In this document: positions 43,310 to 53,286 of the stretch, one piece after another
Numbering within the stretch: the first letter of the stretch is position 1
Layout: the number at the start of each line of letters is the position of its first letter
DNA from: Molanna angustata
Taxonomy: Eukaryota > Arthropoda > Insecta > Trichoptera > Molannidae
Assembly (NCBI GenBank): GCA_963576475.1
Contig: OY754964.1
Location: forward strand, 3,176,501-3,240,500
Reading direction: 5' to 3'
Length of the DNA stretch: 64,000 nucleotides
Notes under the pieces: generated by a model
The model's database searches: none
Told to the model about the DNA's origin: nothing
The model's input: only the letters and a program-made list of their open reading frames with translations
Position numbers and translations under genes: made by a program

Positions 43310-43505
43310 TTTTTTACTATTGCATATGCGCAAACATTGGATTTTTTTCCCTGTCGGGAGTCAAAGATATTTTTTAACAGATTTTTAATTATCTCAATAG
43401 AGACCCTGTAAGCCCTGTAGGTGCCTAGATTTCCCGGTTCTCCTACAGTAAATATTCCAACTTCGTCTCTATTGAGATAATTAAAAATCTATCATATATA
43501 TTTAC
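43310..43505. repeat. Family B fragments, inverted pair
   Basis: GCGCAAACATTGGATTTTTT, CCCTGTCGGGAGTCAAAGAT and TTATCTCAATAGAGACC are followed by CCTGTAGGTGCCTAGATTTC and CCAACTTCGTCTCTATTGAG, giving an inverted terminus (TTTTTAATTATCTCAATAGA / TCTATTGAGATAATTAAAAA). Confidence 0.65.
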
Positions 43506-43519
43506 ATATGTTACTTATT

Positions 43520-44570
43520 CTCATAATTATCTGATTATTAATTTAATACCCGATATTAGGTCTCAATCATTCCACAGTAATGCTTATCTGTAAGCGATCA
43601 TTATGGCTTTTGGGGATGTAAAATGTAATTGGATGATTACAGTGGGATGAAAATATTTCATCCGACACCCGCTGGGACTTGAAGGGGATGTTCAAAGGCA
43701 ACAATGGGGGGAGGGTGGGGAGGGTATGAAAATTGAAATAACTGAATTGCGATCGAATGAGAATAAGTAAAGATGGTCGTGTAACAAACAATATACCAAG
43801 GAGTGGCTTCCAATAACAGCTGTTATACGATTATTTGGTTTTATTCTCCTGGAGGGCAAGTATGGTCAACCGGCGGAAACAAAACCAACCATGTTTACCC
43901 ATGACTCTTATTTCATTCCTGTCCGCCTTGTATATTTTCTTCGTCAGGCGATCCTCATTAATTCTTTCCAGGCAAGTGATAGTGACGAAATTAAATCGTG
44001 ACTAGTCTAATATTGAATGTCTCTATTTCTAATAGGAATATTTAATAGGGAACTGTGAAGCTCATGGTATAATTCACATGGTATATCTATAATTATTGAT
44101 TGTAATCAACGACCAAATTTCATAACAATCAATATTGAAATTATTGTTAATTGTTAAGGGCAAATAAAACTGATTTTCTATTCAGCACCGGACTATCAAA
44201 TAATGAATGTTTGTGAGGTGGACCGCAACGAATAATGAATATTTATGAGTGGATAAGCGGGTCTCATATAATAATAGGATTCAGCAGATAGACTGGCAAT
44301 CCAATGAATTTATCCTTAATTTCACAACGGCAATACATTCAAAATATTGTTCATCGATTATAAATTAAAGTTTTTAATTGTGAAATTGATATTATTGTCA
44401 ACAGAATTAAAAAAAAAATATGTATATAAAATGTCTCATGATCCAATGTTCCCGGTTTGAACTTCCAGTAGAGATCTTAATTGTGCATCAGTCTGAATCT
44501 ATGAGAAGATAAAGATCTATTTTAGCTGCCCGAGAAACAATACAATAATAAAAATAACAATGAACACTTC
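43520..44570. other. Gene-free stretch with a MITE half
   Basis: 43850-43910 is one arm of the foldback MITE seen at 30487-30663. The rest is unrecognised. Confidence 0.45.
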
Positions 44571-44574
44571 CTTG

Positions 44575-44715
44575 CAGCCTGCATAAGTGGCGAGTTTATT
44601 GTCGAATGGCGATTTCTTCCGATTAGTTTACAGCTGAGAGAAGAAATATTTGCGTGAGAAATAAATTTAAATAAATTTCTCCTCTGCTGGGAATCGAACC
44701 CAGGACGCCCGCACA
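44575..44715 (-). repeat. SINE-D with box B
   Basis: Minus strand: box B region CCTGGGTTCGATTCCCAGCA, GAGGAGAAATTTATTTAAAT, TTCTCACGCAAATATTTCTT, CGACAATAAACTCGCCACTT, CAAGGAAGTGTTCATTG. Other copies: 40141-40270, 47462-47545, fragments at 9650 and 28838. Confidence 0.75.
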
Positions 44716-44724
44716 GAAACATAA

Positions 44725-45015
44725 CAATATAATAAATGTATCTATTGATTAACTTAGCAGTACAGAATATAATGAATGGATCAATTGATTGACTTTGCAG
44801 TATAGAATATAGTAAATGGATCAATTGATTTACTTTGCAGTATAGAATATAGTAAATGGATCAATTGATTTACTTTGCATAATTTTTGCAGTACAGAATA
44901 AAACAAATGGATCAATTTATTAACTTTGCAGTATCTTCAGTAAAGAATTTAATAAATGGATCAAATGATTAACTTTGTAATATCTTTGCAGTAAAGAATA
45001 TAATGTATCAATTTA
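44725..45015. repeat. Minisatellite, 40-50-bp unit
   Basis: Six units built on AATGGATCAATTGATTTACT and TTGCAGTATAGAATATAGTA. Anchors at 44778, 44818, 44858, 44909, 44958 give spacings of 40, 40, 51, 49: the longer units carry an extra ATTTTTGCA/TCTTTGCA piece. Confidence 0.88.
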
Positions 45016-45239
45016 TACATTTTTTGTATCTTAATGTGAAATATTTTATACCGTTTATATGGTGTTTTTTTTTTTCTCATTTTTGTTTCTATATTATTTT
45101 TAATTGTTTTTTTTAGTATTGTAACACATAAATGGCTTATGCCGTATATTGTATAAATGAATAAATATGTGCAATGAATGGTGCATTTGATATGGTAATT
45201 TATGATACCTGAATGACAAAAATAACAAAAGCATCAGTC

Positions 45240-45295
45240 ATGTTTCGCTACTCCCACCACCACCCGCTCTGCCTATGGGGACTGTAATCAGTCAT
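45240..45295 (-). mobile_element. LINE 3' UTR fragment
   Basis: GCTACTCCCACCACCACCCG and CTGCCTATGGGGACTGTAAT are the reverse of 6520-6570. Confidence 0.6.
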
Positions 45296-45539
45296 GTAGT
45301 TACATCCGAAGTGTCAATATAATGATCTTTTTCTTCTTTCTCTGGTTATAAGTTTGACTTACTTTGATTAATAATAATAACGGCCATGTTTGTTTTCAAG
45401 TTTTATGTAGTAACTATTATTGTATTATTTATCATGCTATAAATTAATATTTTTTCGACCTGGTAGATGCAAGAAAAGTAATATAAAATAAAATGGTAAA
45501 GAATGAAAATCCTTCTTCTAACTACGTAGCCTTATTTGG

Positions 45540-45670
45540 CGAATGAGATTAAAATTGCTGAGATAATTAAAAATCTGTTAAAAAATATCTTTGACTCCCG
45601 ACAGGGAAAAAAATCCAATGTTTGCGCATATGCAATAATAAAAATATTCGCTGACAGAACTCTTTTGAAT
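45540..45670 (-). repeat. Family B terminal fragment
   Basis: GAGATAATTAAAAATCTGTT, TTTGACTCCCGACAGGGAAA, CAATGTTTGCGCATATGC match 43315-43400 in reverse. Confidence 0.65.
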
Positions 45671-45674
45671 ATCG

Positions 45675-46640
45675 AAAATACTTTCGGGATCCATACCGTT
45701 GGTAAATAACAATGATTTTCGAGGTTTTTTCGCACGGTTTTGAACGAAGGCAGTTGGTAGATTTACGTCAAAACCGTAAGTAAATATACATTCAACGTAC
45801 ACATAAAAATAAAACTTTTATACCGAGTACGATTTACAAAGCAATCTAATTTACTCAACTTTAGTATTCCCAAAATGAACTCCTCGCTCTCTCTTTTACT
45901 CTCGCTCTCTCTCTTTCTCTTTTTGCTATGCCTTTACCAATATAGATTTATTGCATCCTACGTGTTCTCGGTTCAATTCGCTAAAGGCATAAAAATATAT
46001 TGTTAAACGGAGCACCTACATATTTTATGTCTAACACTTGGTGGATAATTCTGGATTGTTTTTTTACTCGACATATGTAATGAATAATTGTATATTGTGT
46101 TTTATACTTTAACTGAGGTCTCATATACCTAAGCCAGGAATCAAATGTGAAACTAACAGAACCATTTAAACTGATCAATAGTGTTATTGGGTTATGTGTG
46201 TGTTGATAATCATGAATCTGGTTAGTTAAAATATATTAACATTAACACTGCCTATAATATCAGAGGGATATGACTAAAAAAATCAGTTGAATGTTCAATA
46301 TTGAAGATCAATATTTTTGTAATTATTAACAATGTACTTTGACTCCATGATAAATAATTAATAGGATTGATGAAATGGAAAAGTAGGACTTACATTACCT
46401 ATTGCTGGTTTATTCGATTATACAGATTTTAAGAAACATACAAAAATTGTAATTGTTCCGAATATGTTGTTTAAGGATCGAGGACAGTGAATCTCTTCTT
46501 GAACGAAATTGAATTCGACTAGAGCTTAAAAAACGCACTGTCATTTTACCAATGTCGGATGAGCTGTCAAAGTTGACATTAAACTCGAAAATTTTCAACA
46601 AAAATAATAATAAGATGTATTAGAAATAGTAAGTATCATT
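45675..46640. other. Gene-free stretch
   Basis: A CT-rich microsatellite-like tract at 45886-45926. 46538-46585 is part of a dispersed repeat shared with 30385-30425. No gene recognised. Confidence 0.4.
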
Positions 46641-46657
46641 CGATTTCTTAAATTGAA

Positions 46658-46830
46658 CACTTGCCCTGAAGGAAGAAGAAGCAGAGGGAGACCTAGGATG
46701 AGATGACTGGACGACATCGAGGGCGATATAAGAGCGATCAGACTGACCAATTAGAGGAGACTTGCTGCCGACAGGGTGAGATGGAGGCAGTTTCTTGAGG
46801 AGGCCAAGGCCCACACCGGGCTGTAGCGCC
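46658..46830 (+). pseudogene. LINE C-terminal fragment (RTE-like), two Trp-to-stop changes
   Basis: The frame reads GRRSRGRPRMR-stop-LDDIEGDIRAIRLTN-stop-RRLAADRVRWRQFLEEAKAH then TGL-stop. The pattern 'GRRSRGRP..RW.D.I..D......NW...A.DR..WR......KAH.GL' is a common RTE-type C-terminus. Both stops fall where family members have Trp (TGG to TGA and TAG). Confidence 0.75.
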
Positions 46831-46839
46831 ATTGCTGAT

Positions 46840-47455
46840 GATGAATAATTTAAATATTATGTTGAAAAATCTAATTTATATGAAAAATGTGATCAAATGC
46901 GAATAAATAATAATCTTTTTCCTAACCTCAAATGGAAAAGGTGTTGATAAAATTATTCCTGAAACCAATTTCCATTCAATTTATGAAGCAACTCGCTCAT
47001 GCGAATCGCTATTATCATTAAAGCCTATATGAATTAAACCAAAAAATTAACGGGAAAGAAGATTTACGTACGCATCATACTATTATTTCGTTGTCGTATT
47101 TTATTACATTTCGTACTTAATCACTACGTCACGTAAAATAAACAAAATAAAATCTAATAAAACATATATTTATTATATCACCAAAATTTCTAAACCGTTT
47201 ATTAAAATATATACAGGTTGTATTATAAGGGGTGGATCATCCGAAGTAGGGCGGTAGGGTACTTCAATACCTATCGATTTAACCCATATGTAGGTGTGTT
47301 AAGCGGTATTAGACTTTTATGAAATTTGAATAAATATCGGATTTCAGACAATAATCGGATTTCATCACTGTACATTATACTAATAGGCCTACAATATCGC
47401 TGTGACTCTGTATTCAATAGCTAAAAACAAAAAAGATTTTCGCAAACCTCAATTT
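46840..47455. other. Gene-free stretch
   Basis: 47046-47118 is a repeat shared with 30042-30120. Otherwise nothing recognised. Confidence 0.4.
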
Positions 47456-47461
47456 TTCATT

Positions 47462-47545
47462 TACATACTTTCAAAGCAATATTTGCATGAGAAATGAATT
47501 TAAATAAATATCTCCTCTGCTGGAGATCGAACCCAGGAAGCCAGA
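47462..47545 (-). repeat. SINE-D head fragment
   Basis: AATATTTGCATGAGAAATGA, AATATCTCCTCTGCTGGAGA and CGAACCCAGGAAGCC match 44640-44710. Confidence 0.6.
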
Positions 47546-47549
47546 ACAG

Positions 47550-48375
47550 AAGCTAAACCGTTTATATATTGGTTCTTGTATAAATCTCAAATGAAATTTA
47601 AAAAAAAATAATTTTACTAATATTTCAAATATGAAACAATTTGCGTATTTCTGGACAGTGGAAAATAACCCGATTAAATAATTATATATTTTTTACACTT
47701 ATTGAAAAATAAAAATAATCGTTTTGCTTTTAAAGGTGATGGAATAAACAATTATGAGTTTAATTGAACCCTCGTCAAAAAGTATTAAAATAATTAATGT
47801 TTCAAAGGGATTTGAATTGTATTCAGTTTCTGTTTCAAGGAAATGATGAATTATTTTCCCCCGCAAGTGGTTGGCTGATGTAAAGGCAATTGACTTGTCC
47901 AGTTAGTAACCTTGTATTCAAAATCCAAATCCAAGTCCAAATGTCATTAATTTACTTCTGTCAGATCTTATTTTCTCAGATGTCCCTTCTCGGTTCATGG
48001 AATTGACTTTCTTAATCCCTTCTTTAAACCTCTTGTTTGAGATTATATTTATTAATTTTAAGGTTTTTTCGTTTACACAGTGGAAGCTCATGATTATAAA
48101 TTATTGTAAAAGCACTTACATAATGAATAATTAATGTAACAATCAATACTGTATACACCACTCTTATCCATTGGGTCATGATACATAGATTTACTGTTAA
48201 ATAATAATTAATCCAGGTTTTAACTTGTATAAAAGGCTATAAATATTTTTTTTGTAAAATTCGCGATTTCATTATATTTTTCTCCTATATGTAGAAAACT
48301 ACTCAATAATTAAAATTAAATAACATGTACGTATTATTTAATTTTAATTATTTTGTTTACTTATTTATTTAATTT
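47550..48375. other. Gene-free stretch
   Basis: AT-rich; an inverted pair ATAATTAAAATTAAATAA/TTATTTAATTTTAATTAT at 48306-48352. Nothing else recognised. Confidence 0.4.
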
Positions 48376-48399
48376 ATTTATTATTATTATTTATTTATA

Positions 48400-48620
48400 T
48401 GCAGGCAGCCTAGGCTGATGTGCCTATATCCACTCTCGGATTTTATAATTTAGTTGTAACTATTTTGTTTTGTCCAAAAAAAAGTCTAGGTAGTCTATTC
48501 TTGAAAATATTAACATTTTCAGCATCCAAAACATGTTGGGGCAGTTTATTCCAAGTACATATTCACCACTCTATTTGAAAGAAAATGCCTTCGAGGATTT
48601 GTTGAGAACCTACTTTTGCT
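48400..48620 (-). pseudogene. LINE C-terminal tail and 3' UTR
   Basis: Minus strand: WNKLPQHVLDAENVNIFKNR then stops; upstream frame broken. The 'WN.LP..V..A.NVN.FKNRLD' pattern is a CR1-like LINE tail. The 3' UTR contains CCTAGGCTGCCTGCATATAA and an (ATAA)n-rich end near 48370-48400. Confidence 0.65.
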
Positions 48621-48685
48621 ATTAGTGTTATGACTATATTGAAAGAGATTTTTTGACTTTCTCCTATCTTTTAATGAAATTAGTT

Positions 48686-48742
48686 AAGTATGTAGGTTTT
48701 ATACAAACATTAGTTATGTTTGTATAAATCTACATACTTAAC
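48686..48742. repeat. Short perfect-stem inverted repeat
   Basis: GTTAAGTATGTAGGTTTTAT and ACAAAC pair with GTTTGT, ATAAATCTACATACTTAAC around an ATTAGTTAT loop, one mismatch. It may belong to the Penelope-like remnant to its right (TAAGTATG recurs at 49120). Confidence 0.7.
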
Positions 48743-49045
48743 TACTGCTTAATGATTGTGTATTAACCTTTGTATTATATATTGTGTATACCTTATGTAC
48801 ATCAATTTAATCATGGCATAAACCCCTTTCTTATAATTATTTTATTTTAGTTGCTATTCTTTGTTTATAATATCACCATTGTTAATTAGGGTTCTCCCAT
48901 ACTTTCTACTTTTTGTTATCAAAGGAAGAATCACTGTATAATAATATGTTTGACAGGGTATTTCCCAACCACCCCTGCTTATCTTTACACACCCCCATTC
49001 AACCAATGCAATTTTGTTTTCATTTTTAGTCAGTATCTATAAATT

Positions 49046-49092
49046 GTTCCTCTGAGGATGCCAGCTGAGACTGGTGAAAGCACTTAGGTGAT
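49046..49092 (+). ncRNA. Hammerhead ribozyme motif, Penelope type
   Basis: CUGAGGA 49052-49058; extra U 49059; helix II GCCAG (49060-49064)/loop CUGAGA/CUGGU (49071-49075); GAAA 49076-49079; helix III A49079-U49084 and G49080-C49083 with a CA loop; predicted cleavage after U49085. Helix I is short: CCU (49049-49051) with AGG (49086-49088). Core positions are all consistent with CUGANGA...GAAA...UH. Weaker than the 14.9-kb motif because helix I has only three pairs. Confidence 0.6.
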
Positions 49093-49276
49093 TAAGTACT
49101 CATTGTAGAATTTAACTGTTTAAGTATGTTTTTACAATTTATAATATTAATTTATTTGAGTAATGCATTTTTACAAGTAACGATAAAAATTAGTGGTGAG
49201 TTATGATTTATAACGTTTTAACGTATTTTTTGTACAATGGGTCAGCCTATGGCTCCCAGATTGTCGAAGGAGACAG

Positions 49277-49405
49277 ATTTTTAAATTGTATTTCGGTCTG
49301 GATCTGTGAGACTTGTTTTTGAGTGCGTGTTAAATTTAAATATAACATGGTACCCGTTATTTTCCCGAGAAGTAAAACATAAAATATTATCTTATAAAAA
49401 TTTGT
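49277..49405 (+). repeat. SINE-B body and tail
   Basis: GGTCTGGATCTGTGAGACTT, GAGTGCGTGTTAAATTTAAA, GGTACCCGTTATTTTCCCGA then GAAGTAAAACATAAAATA. tRNA-like head missing. Confidence 0.65.
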
Positions 49406-49665
49406 AATGTATAACATGTTTATTGCTTATTTAAAAGAATTAATTATTAGAAGATTCTAAAAGATTTATTATTAAATATTTACCTCCAAATATGATACCG
49501 CAAGAGAAATATTGTTTGAGTCACGCCAAGTCTAATTTCTGTCGGCGTGTTCTCAAGACAATATCTACATTTTTTTTTTTTCTTATAATGAATATGTCCT
49601 TGTTAAACGAGTACATATACATCTTCCTACGTTCCCTAAAATAAGCATAAATGCTTGTGCTTTAA

Positions 49666-50674
49666 CCTTTTCAGACCCGGCCAATACAATTGTGCGGGTC
49701 ACAAGGATGATTTTTTTTCGTAACCTAAACGTTGGAAGTGGATGGGCTCAACGTCATATGATTGTGCGTGTTTCAAACTATCCTTTCCAATTAAAATTTT
49801 GTATCAATGGCAGCCGGCATTCAGGTACGAACGTGTCAAATTCAGTGTAAAAATGTGCTCCCAACTTTTACGTAAGTAAGTGAAATAATTATTTTTTTCC
49901 TCTGGTATAATAACAATCGTTTAATAGGAACTATTAATTACTATTTTTTCTAAGTGTTGATGCTAATTTAAATGAATTTTACTCGTTAATTACAGCGGCA
50001 TGGCCTAACGAACTTTTATGTCACAATTGTGAGGGTGTGGGCCCAAACTGTTATAATATGCAGTTTGCATGATTTCACTGTTTCTTTGATTTTTTGGTGT
50101 CATCACAATGAAAATGGGGTTGAATGATGCTACCATCGAGAATCTGCTTAATGGTTCTGGAGACGACAGCAGTGATGTTGAACAAGATCAGTTATTACCG
50201 GAAAGCGAAGAAATTTGCACTTCATCATCATCGAAAGCAGGCAGTAGAAGTGATGAGGACGATGCTCCATTGAGTACATTGATATGGCAAAAAAGGAGAT
50301 TTAACAGTAAGTCAGTTCCAGAAGATACTCCTCGTACGATTGTGCCTGTGAAAACGCCTGCAGAATATTTTGAACAATTCTCTACAACACAACTTTCAGA
50401 ACAAGTTAGGGCCCAAGTTTATACAAGTGTGCTAGCATCACAATTTTGCGGTTAAATTTTGGGCCCATTAAAACACAATTGTGTACATATGTCACAAATG
50501 TGTGAGTAAGAATAGAAGCCCACTATGACACAATTGTGAGGGACAAAATTTTCCAAGATGCAGCCGGAAAATCCAGAAAATGACCTCGGATTCGTCATCT
50601 ACGACCCAATTTTACTTAAGACCACTCTATATTTTCACAAAAATCTTTGTAGTTTAAGTGCGGGTCTGAAAGGG
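49666..50674 (+). mobile_element. piggyBac-type DNA transposon derivative, internally deleted
   Basis: Termini CCTTTTCAGACCCG and CGGGTCTGAAAGGG are inverted (one mismatch) and fit the CCYT...ARGG ends of piggyBac elements. TTAA is present just left of the element (49662-49665); the right flank reads ATAG, so the duplication is imperfect or mutated. At 1009 bp it is too short for the ~600-residue transposase; only the N-terminal part remains. CACAATTGTG or ACAATTGTG occurs at 49686, 50022, 50474 and 50529, candidate transposase-binding sites. Confidence 0.8.
50108..50455 (+). pseudogene. piggyBac transposase N-terminal fragment
   Basis: 115 codons from ATG (50108) to TAA (50453-50455). An acidic Ser/Asp/Glu-rich N-terminus (NGSGDDSSDVEQDQLL, SRSDEDDAPLSTL) is followed by VKTPAEYFEQFSTTQLSEQV, matching the 'TP.dyF..fft.el...i' entry of the piggyBac transposase domain. 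The catalytic Asp residues and the C-terminal Cys-rich domain are absent: the frame ends in ASQFCG before them. It cannot transpose by itself. It could be a decayed deletion derivative or, less likely, an expressed truncated protein. Confidence 0.75.
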
Positions 50675-50769
50675 ATAGGTAAACGAAATCGGTCGAGGCA
50701 GAATTCGAACTCGCGACCACTGGATTACTAACCCAATGCGCTAACCGCTCTGCCATCGACCCATCTTAA

Positions 50770-51715
50770 TATAGTTTAATTTATTATAACAAACAACATT
50801 ACAGTAAAAAAGCACAAAAATGGTCACTCAAACGTACTCTTTTCGATGCTCCAAAACTAATCTATTAATTATTGTATATAAAAAATAGCATATTTTATAA
50901 GGAGATAAAATCAGCACATGGAACATATGTACTATATATTAAAAATATATGAAATAAAAAACAACGAGTGAGATCTATTAATTATATTTAAAGCTACACC
51001 TCAATAGCTATTCCTTGACAAATCTTTTTACATTGTTTTTGCTTTTGTAATTCTTTAAATATGCCGGTATCATATATTACTAAGCAATTTAGATATTCAA
51101 TTTATATTGATGAAAGGTTTGTCATAAAAGATATACATGATAGATATTCGTATTTCATTGAAGATATTATTTTATAATAAAACTCTTTAAAAAGATGTTC
51201 GCGATGTTAAGGGTCGGTAACAATTTTAATAAAACTACGATTATCGTGACGTTGTCTTCGACTAGACTATTGACGCGCGAATGCTTTGCTCATTTGATTT
51301 GCAAGCAGAACAAAGGTTGATCTTCGGTTTCCGTGGGTTTCGTTGAAGAGACACATATTTAATTATCGACTGATAATGGATGTTTGATAAAAATCCAGAT
51401 TATTATCAAATATAAATATGAAAATATTCATTTATTGTATATATTTTCAAATTTTGTGCACGACACATCTTCGGGATAATAAGGAAAGAATTTGCGTTGA
51501 AAAATAGACTTTGAGCTTAAATGACTTGAATTTTCACAATTGAAGTATTTTAAAACGAATATTTTGTCGAAAACGGATCAGATATTCGGGTGTTTTGTAA
51601 CTTGAAACTGAAAGTTAGTCGAAAGATGGAAATTCCACGTGAAAACGTAAGCGTTTTCTTCGTTTTCTGAACAGTATCGATTTACATATTATAACGTCGA
51701 AACATTTTTATTTTA
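50770..51715. other. Gene-free stretch with Penelope-like traces
   Basis: 51262-51310 (ACTATTGACGCGCGAATGCT, TTGCTCATTTG) is a decayed reverse copy of the 14.98-kb hammerhead region; 51455-51480 (TTTGTGCACGACACATCTTC) resembles the same kind of terminus. No other feature recognised. Confidence 0.45.
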
Positions 51716-51717
51716 TT

Positions 51718-52165
51718 TTACATTGCTTCTCGGTAACACGGGTACTATGTCAAATTTTTGATGGAGACCAAAAAATTGTTATATTCCTATTTTATCTTTC
51801 AAAAATATTTGAATTTGTCCATACTACAATAACATATTGTATTTTGAATCCTCTGTCAGAACCTATAAAAAAATGCTTATCCGAACAAAATTACTTGGAC
51901 ACGATTGAATTCCGTGTCCATTAATTAATTATTCATTTACTTATTACTCGGGCAAGTAACAGGCACTATATCACATATTAATTTTACATGTACCCAATAA
52001 CAAGTTGTCACATTCGGGACACTTACGATATTAATCGTCTCATAGATAAATTCCGAAAACACAATTAAATCTATGTCTCCACCAGGAATCGGACCCGGGA
52101 CCCTTGGATCAGCAGTCAAATAGATAACCAACTCACTAATCCAAAGAACTATCCGCTTTGCCACA
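51718..52165 (-). repeat. SINE-B copy and separate tail fragment
   Basis: Tail fragment at 51718-51762 (CATTGCTTCTCGGTAACACG, GGTACTATGTCAAAT). Main copy at 51935-52165: CTCGGGCAAGTAACAGGCAC, CACATTCGGGACACTTACGA, box B reverse GGAATCGGACCCGGGACC, head decayed. Confidence 0.7.
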
Positions 52166-52234
52166 GGCCCGGCCCATCTAAACTATTGATTTTACCGATC
52201 TTTATATTATGATAAATAATTAAGTGCTTTAAGA

Positions 52235-52916
52235 GGGTGACTGCTGCCAACGTACCTATTTTTTTCAATTTGATATACCATCATTATTACTAAACGAATC
52301 ATTTTGAAAAAAATAACCTAGTTAGTTTGGATACGTATTAATAAACAGATATATACCTTAACTTTTTGATTATGTTCTGTATATATTCTTGTATAATAAG
52401 CATAGGTACCCCGATTTTAGACATTTATCTTAAATATCTAAAAAAATATAAGGTATAGAGCAATATTTTTTTTTTATAAATTAAAGAAGAACAAAATACC
52501 TGGAAAAATATGATATGATGTTGCATTAACGCATCAGATTAAGTAAATAAACCAAAAAAACTTTTATGACGCAATGGCGCTGAATGGAAAATAAATATTT
52601 TTTAGGTTTATTTACTAAACCTGAAGCATTAATGCAACGTCACATCATGTTTTTCTAGATATTTTTGTCTTCTTTAATCTAAAAAAAATATATTACTATA
52701 CGCCTTATAGTTTATTAAAAATATAAGATAAACGTTGAAAATCGGGGTATGCCATTATTTTTCCACAAGAATTTATACAGAACATTATCAAAAAGTTAAG
52801 GTATATTTTTGTTTATTAATATTCAAAGTATGTAAATTATTTCTTTCAAAACGATTTGATAAGAAATAATGATGGTATATCAATTTGAAAAATAGGTACG
52901 TTGGCAGCAGTCCCTC
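52235..52916. mobile_element. Long-TIR element, family E, complete palindromic copy
   Basis: ~680 bp whose two halves are imperfect reverse complements over nearly their whole length. Ends: GGGTGACTGCTGCCAACGTA and TACGTTGGCAGCAGTCCCTC. Matching inner pairs include CCCCGATTTTAGAC/GTTGAAAATCGGGG and ATGATGTTGCATTAACGCAT/CATTAATGCAACGTCACATC. No coding capacity; a foldback-type or large MITE element. Partial copy at 10290-10585. Confidence 0.8.
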
Positions 52917-53286
52917 CCTCATAAAAACTATATTACACGTAGATAATAGAATCCTTTATAAAAACCATTTTCAGCAGCTAATTTTCATCATACACGCGGT
53001 TTTTCTAAGACGATGTATTACTTCAATTTCACACTGTTACTAAAACGACCATTTTTCAGGAAACTTTTCGAGTTTCATGCGAAAAGTTTTTCACAGGAAA
53101 TTCTTAGTTAATTGCTTATTGATTTAAAGGAGAAAGTTCCAATACATGAGTACTAAAGTTTTTTTCTTTCAACATAATAACTTAGCCATAATTAGAATAA
53201 ATAACTACTAACTATTATAATAACGAAAAAGCACAACATTAATAAATAGTAAAAAAAAACGATTTGAAACAATAAAAATGCAATAT

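Larger units (their letters stand above)
49585..50765 (-). repeat. SINE-C split by a piggyBac derivative
   Basis: Tail part at 49585-49665 (TGTCCTTGTTAAACGAGTAC, TTCCCTAAAATAAGCATAAA), head part at 50675-50765 (GTAAACGAAATCGGTCGAGG, TTCGAACTCGCGACCACTGG, GCTAACCGCTCTGCC). Together they equal an uninterrupted copy such as 34538-34702. Confidence 0.88.
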
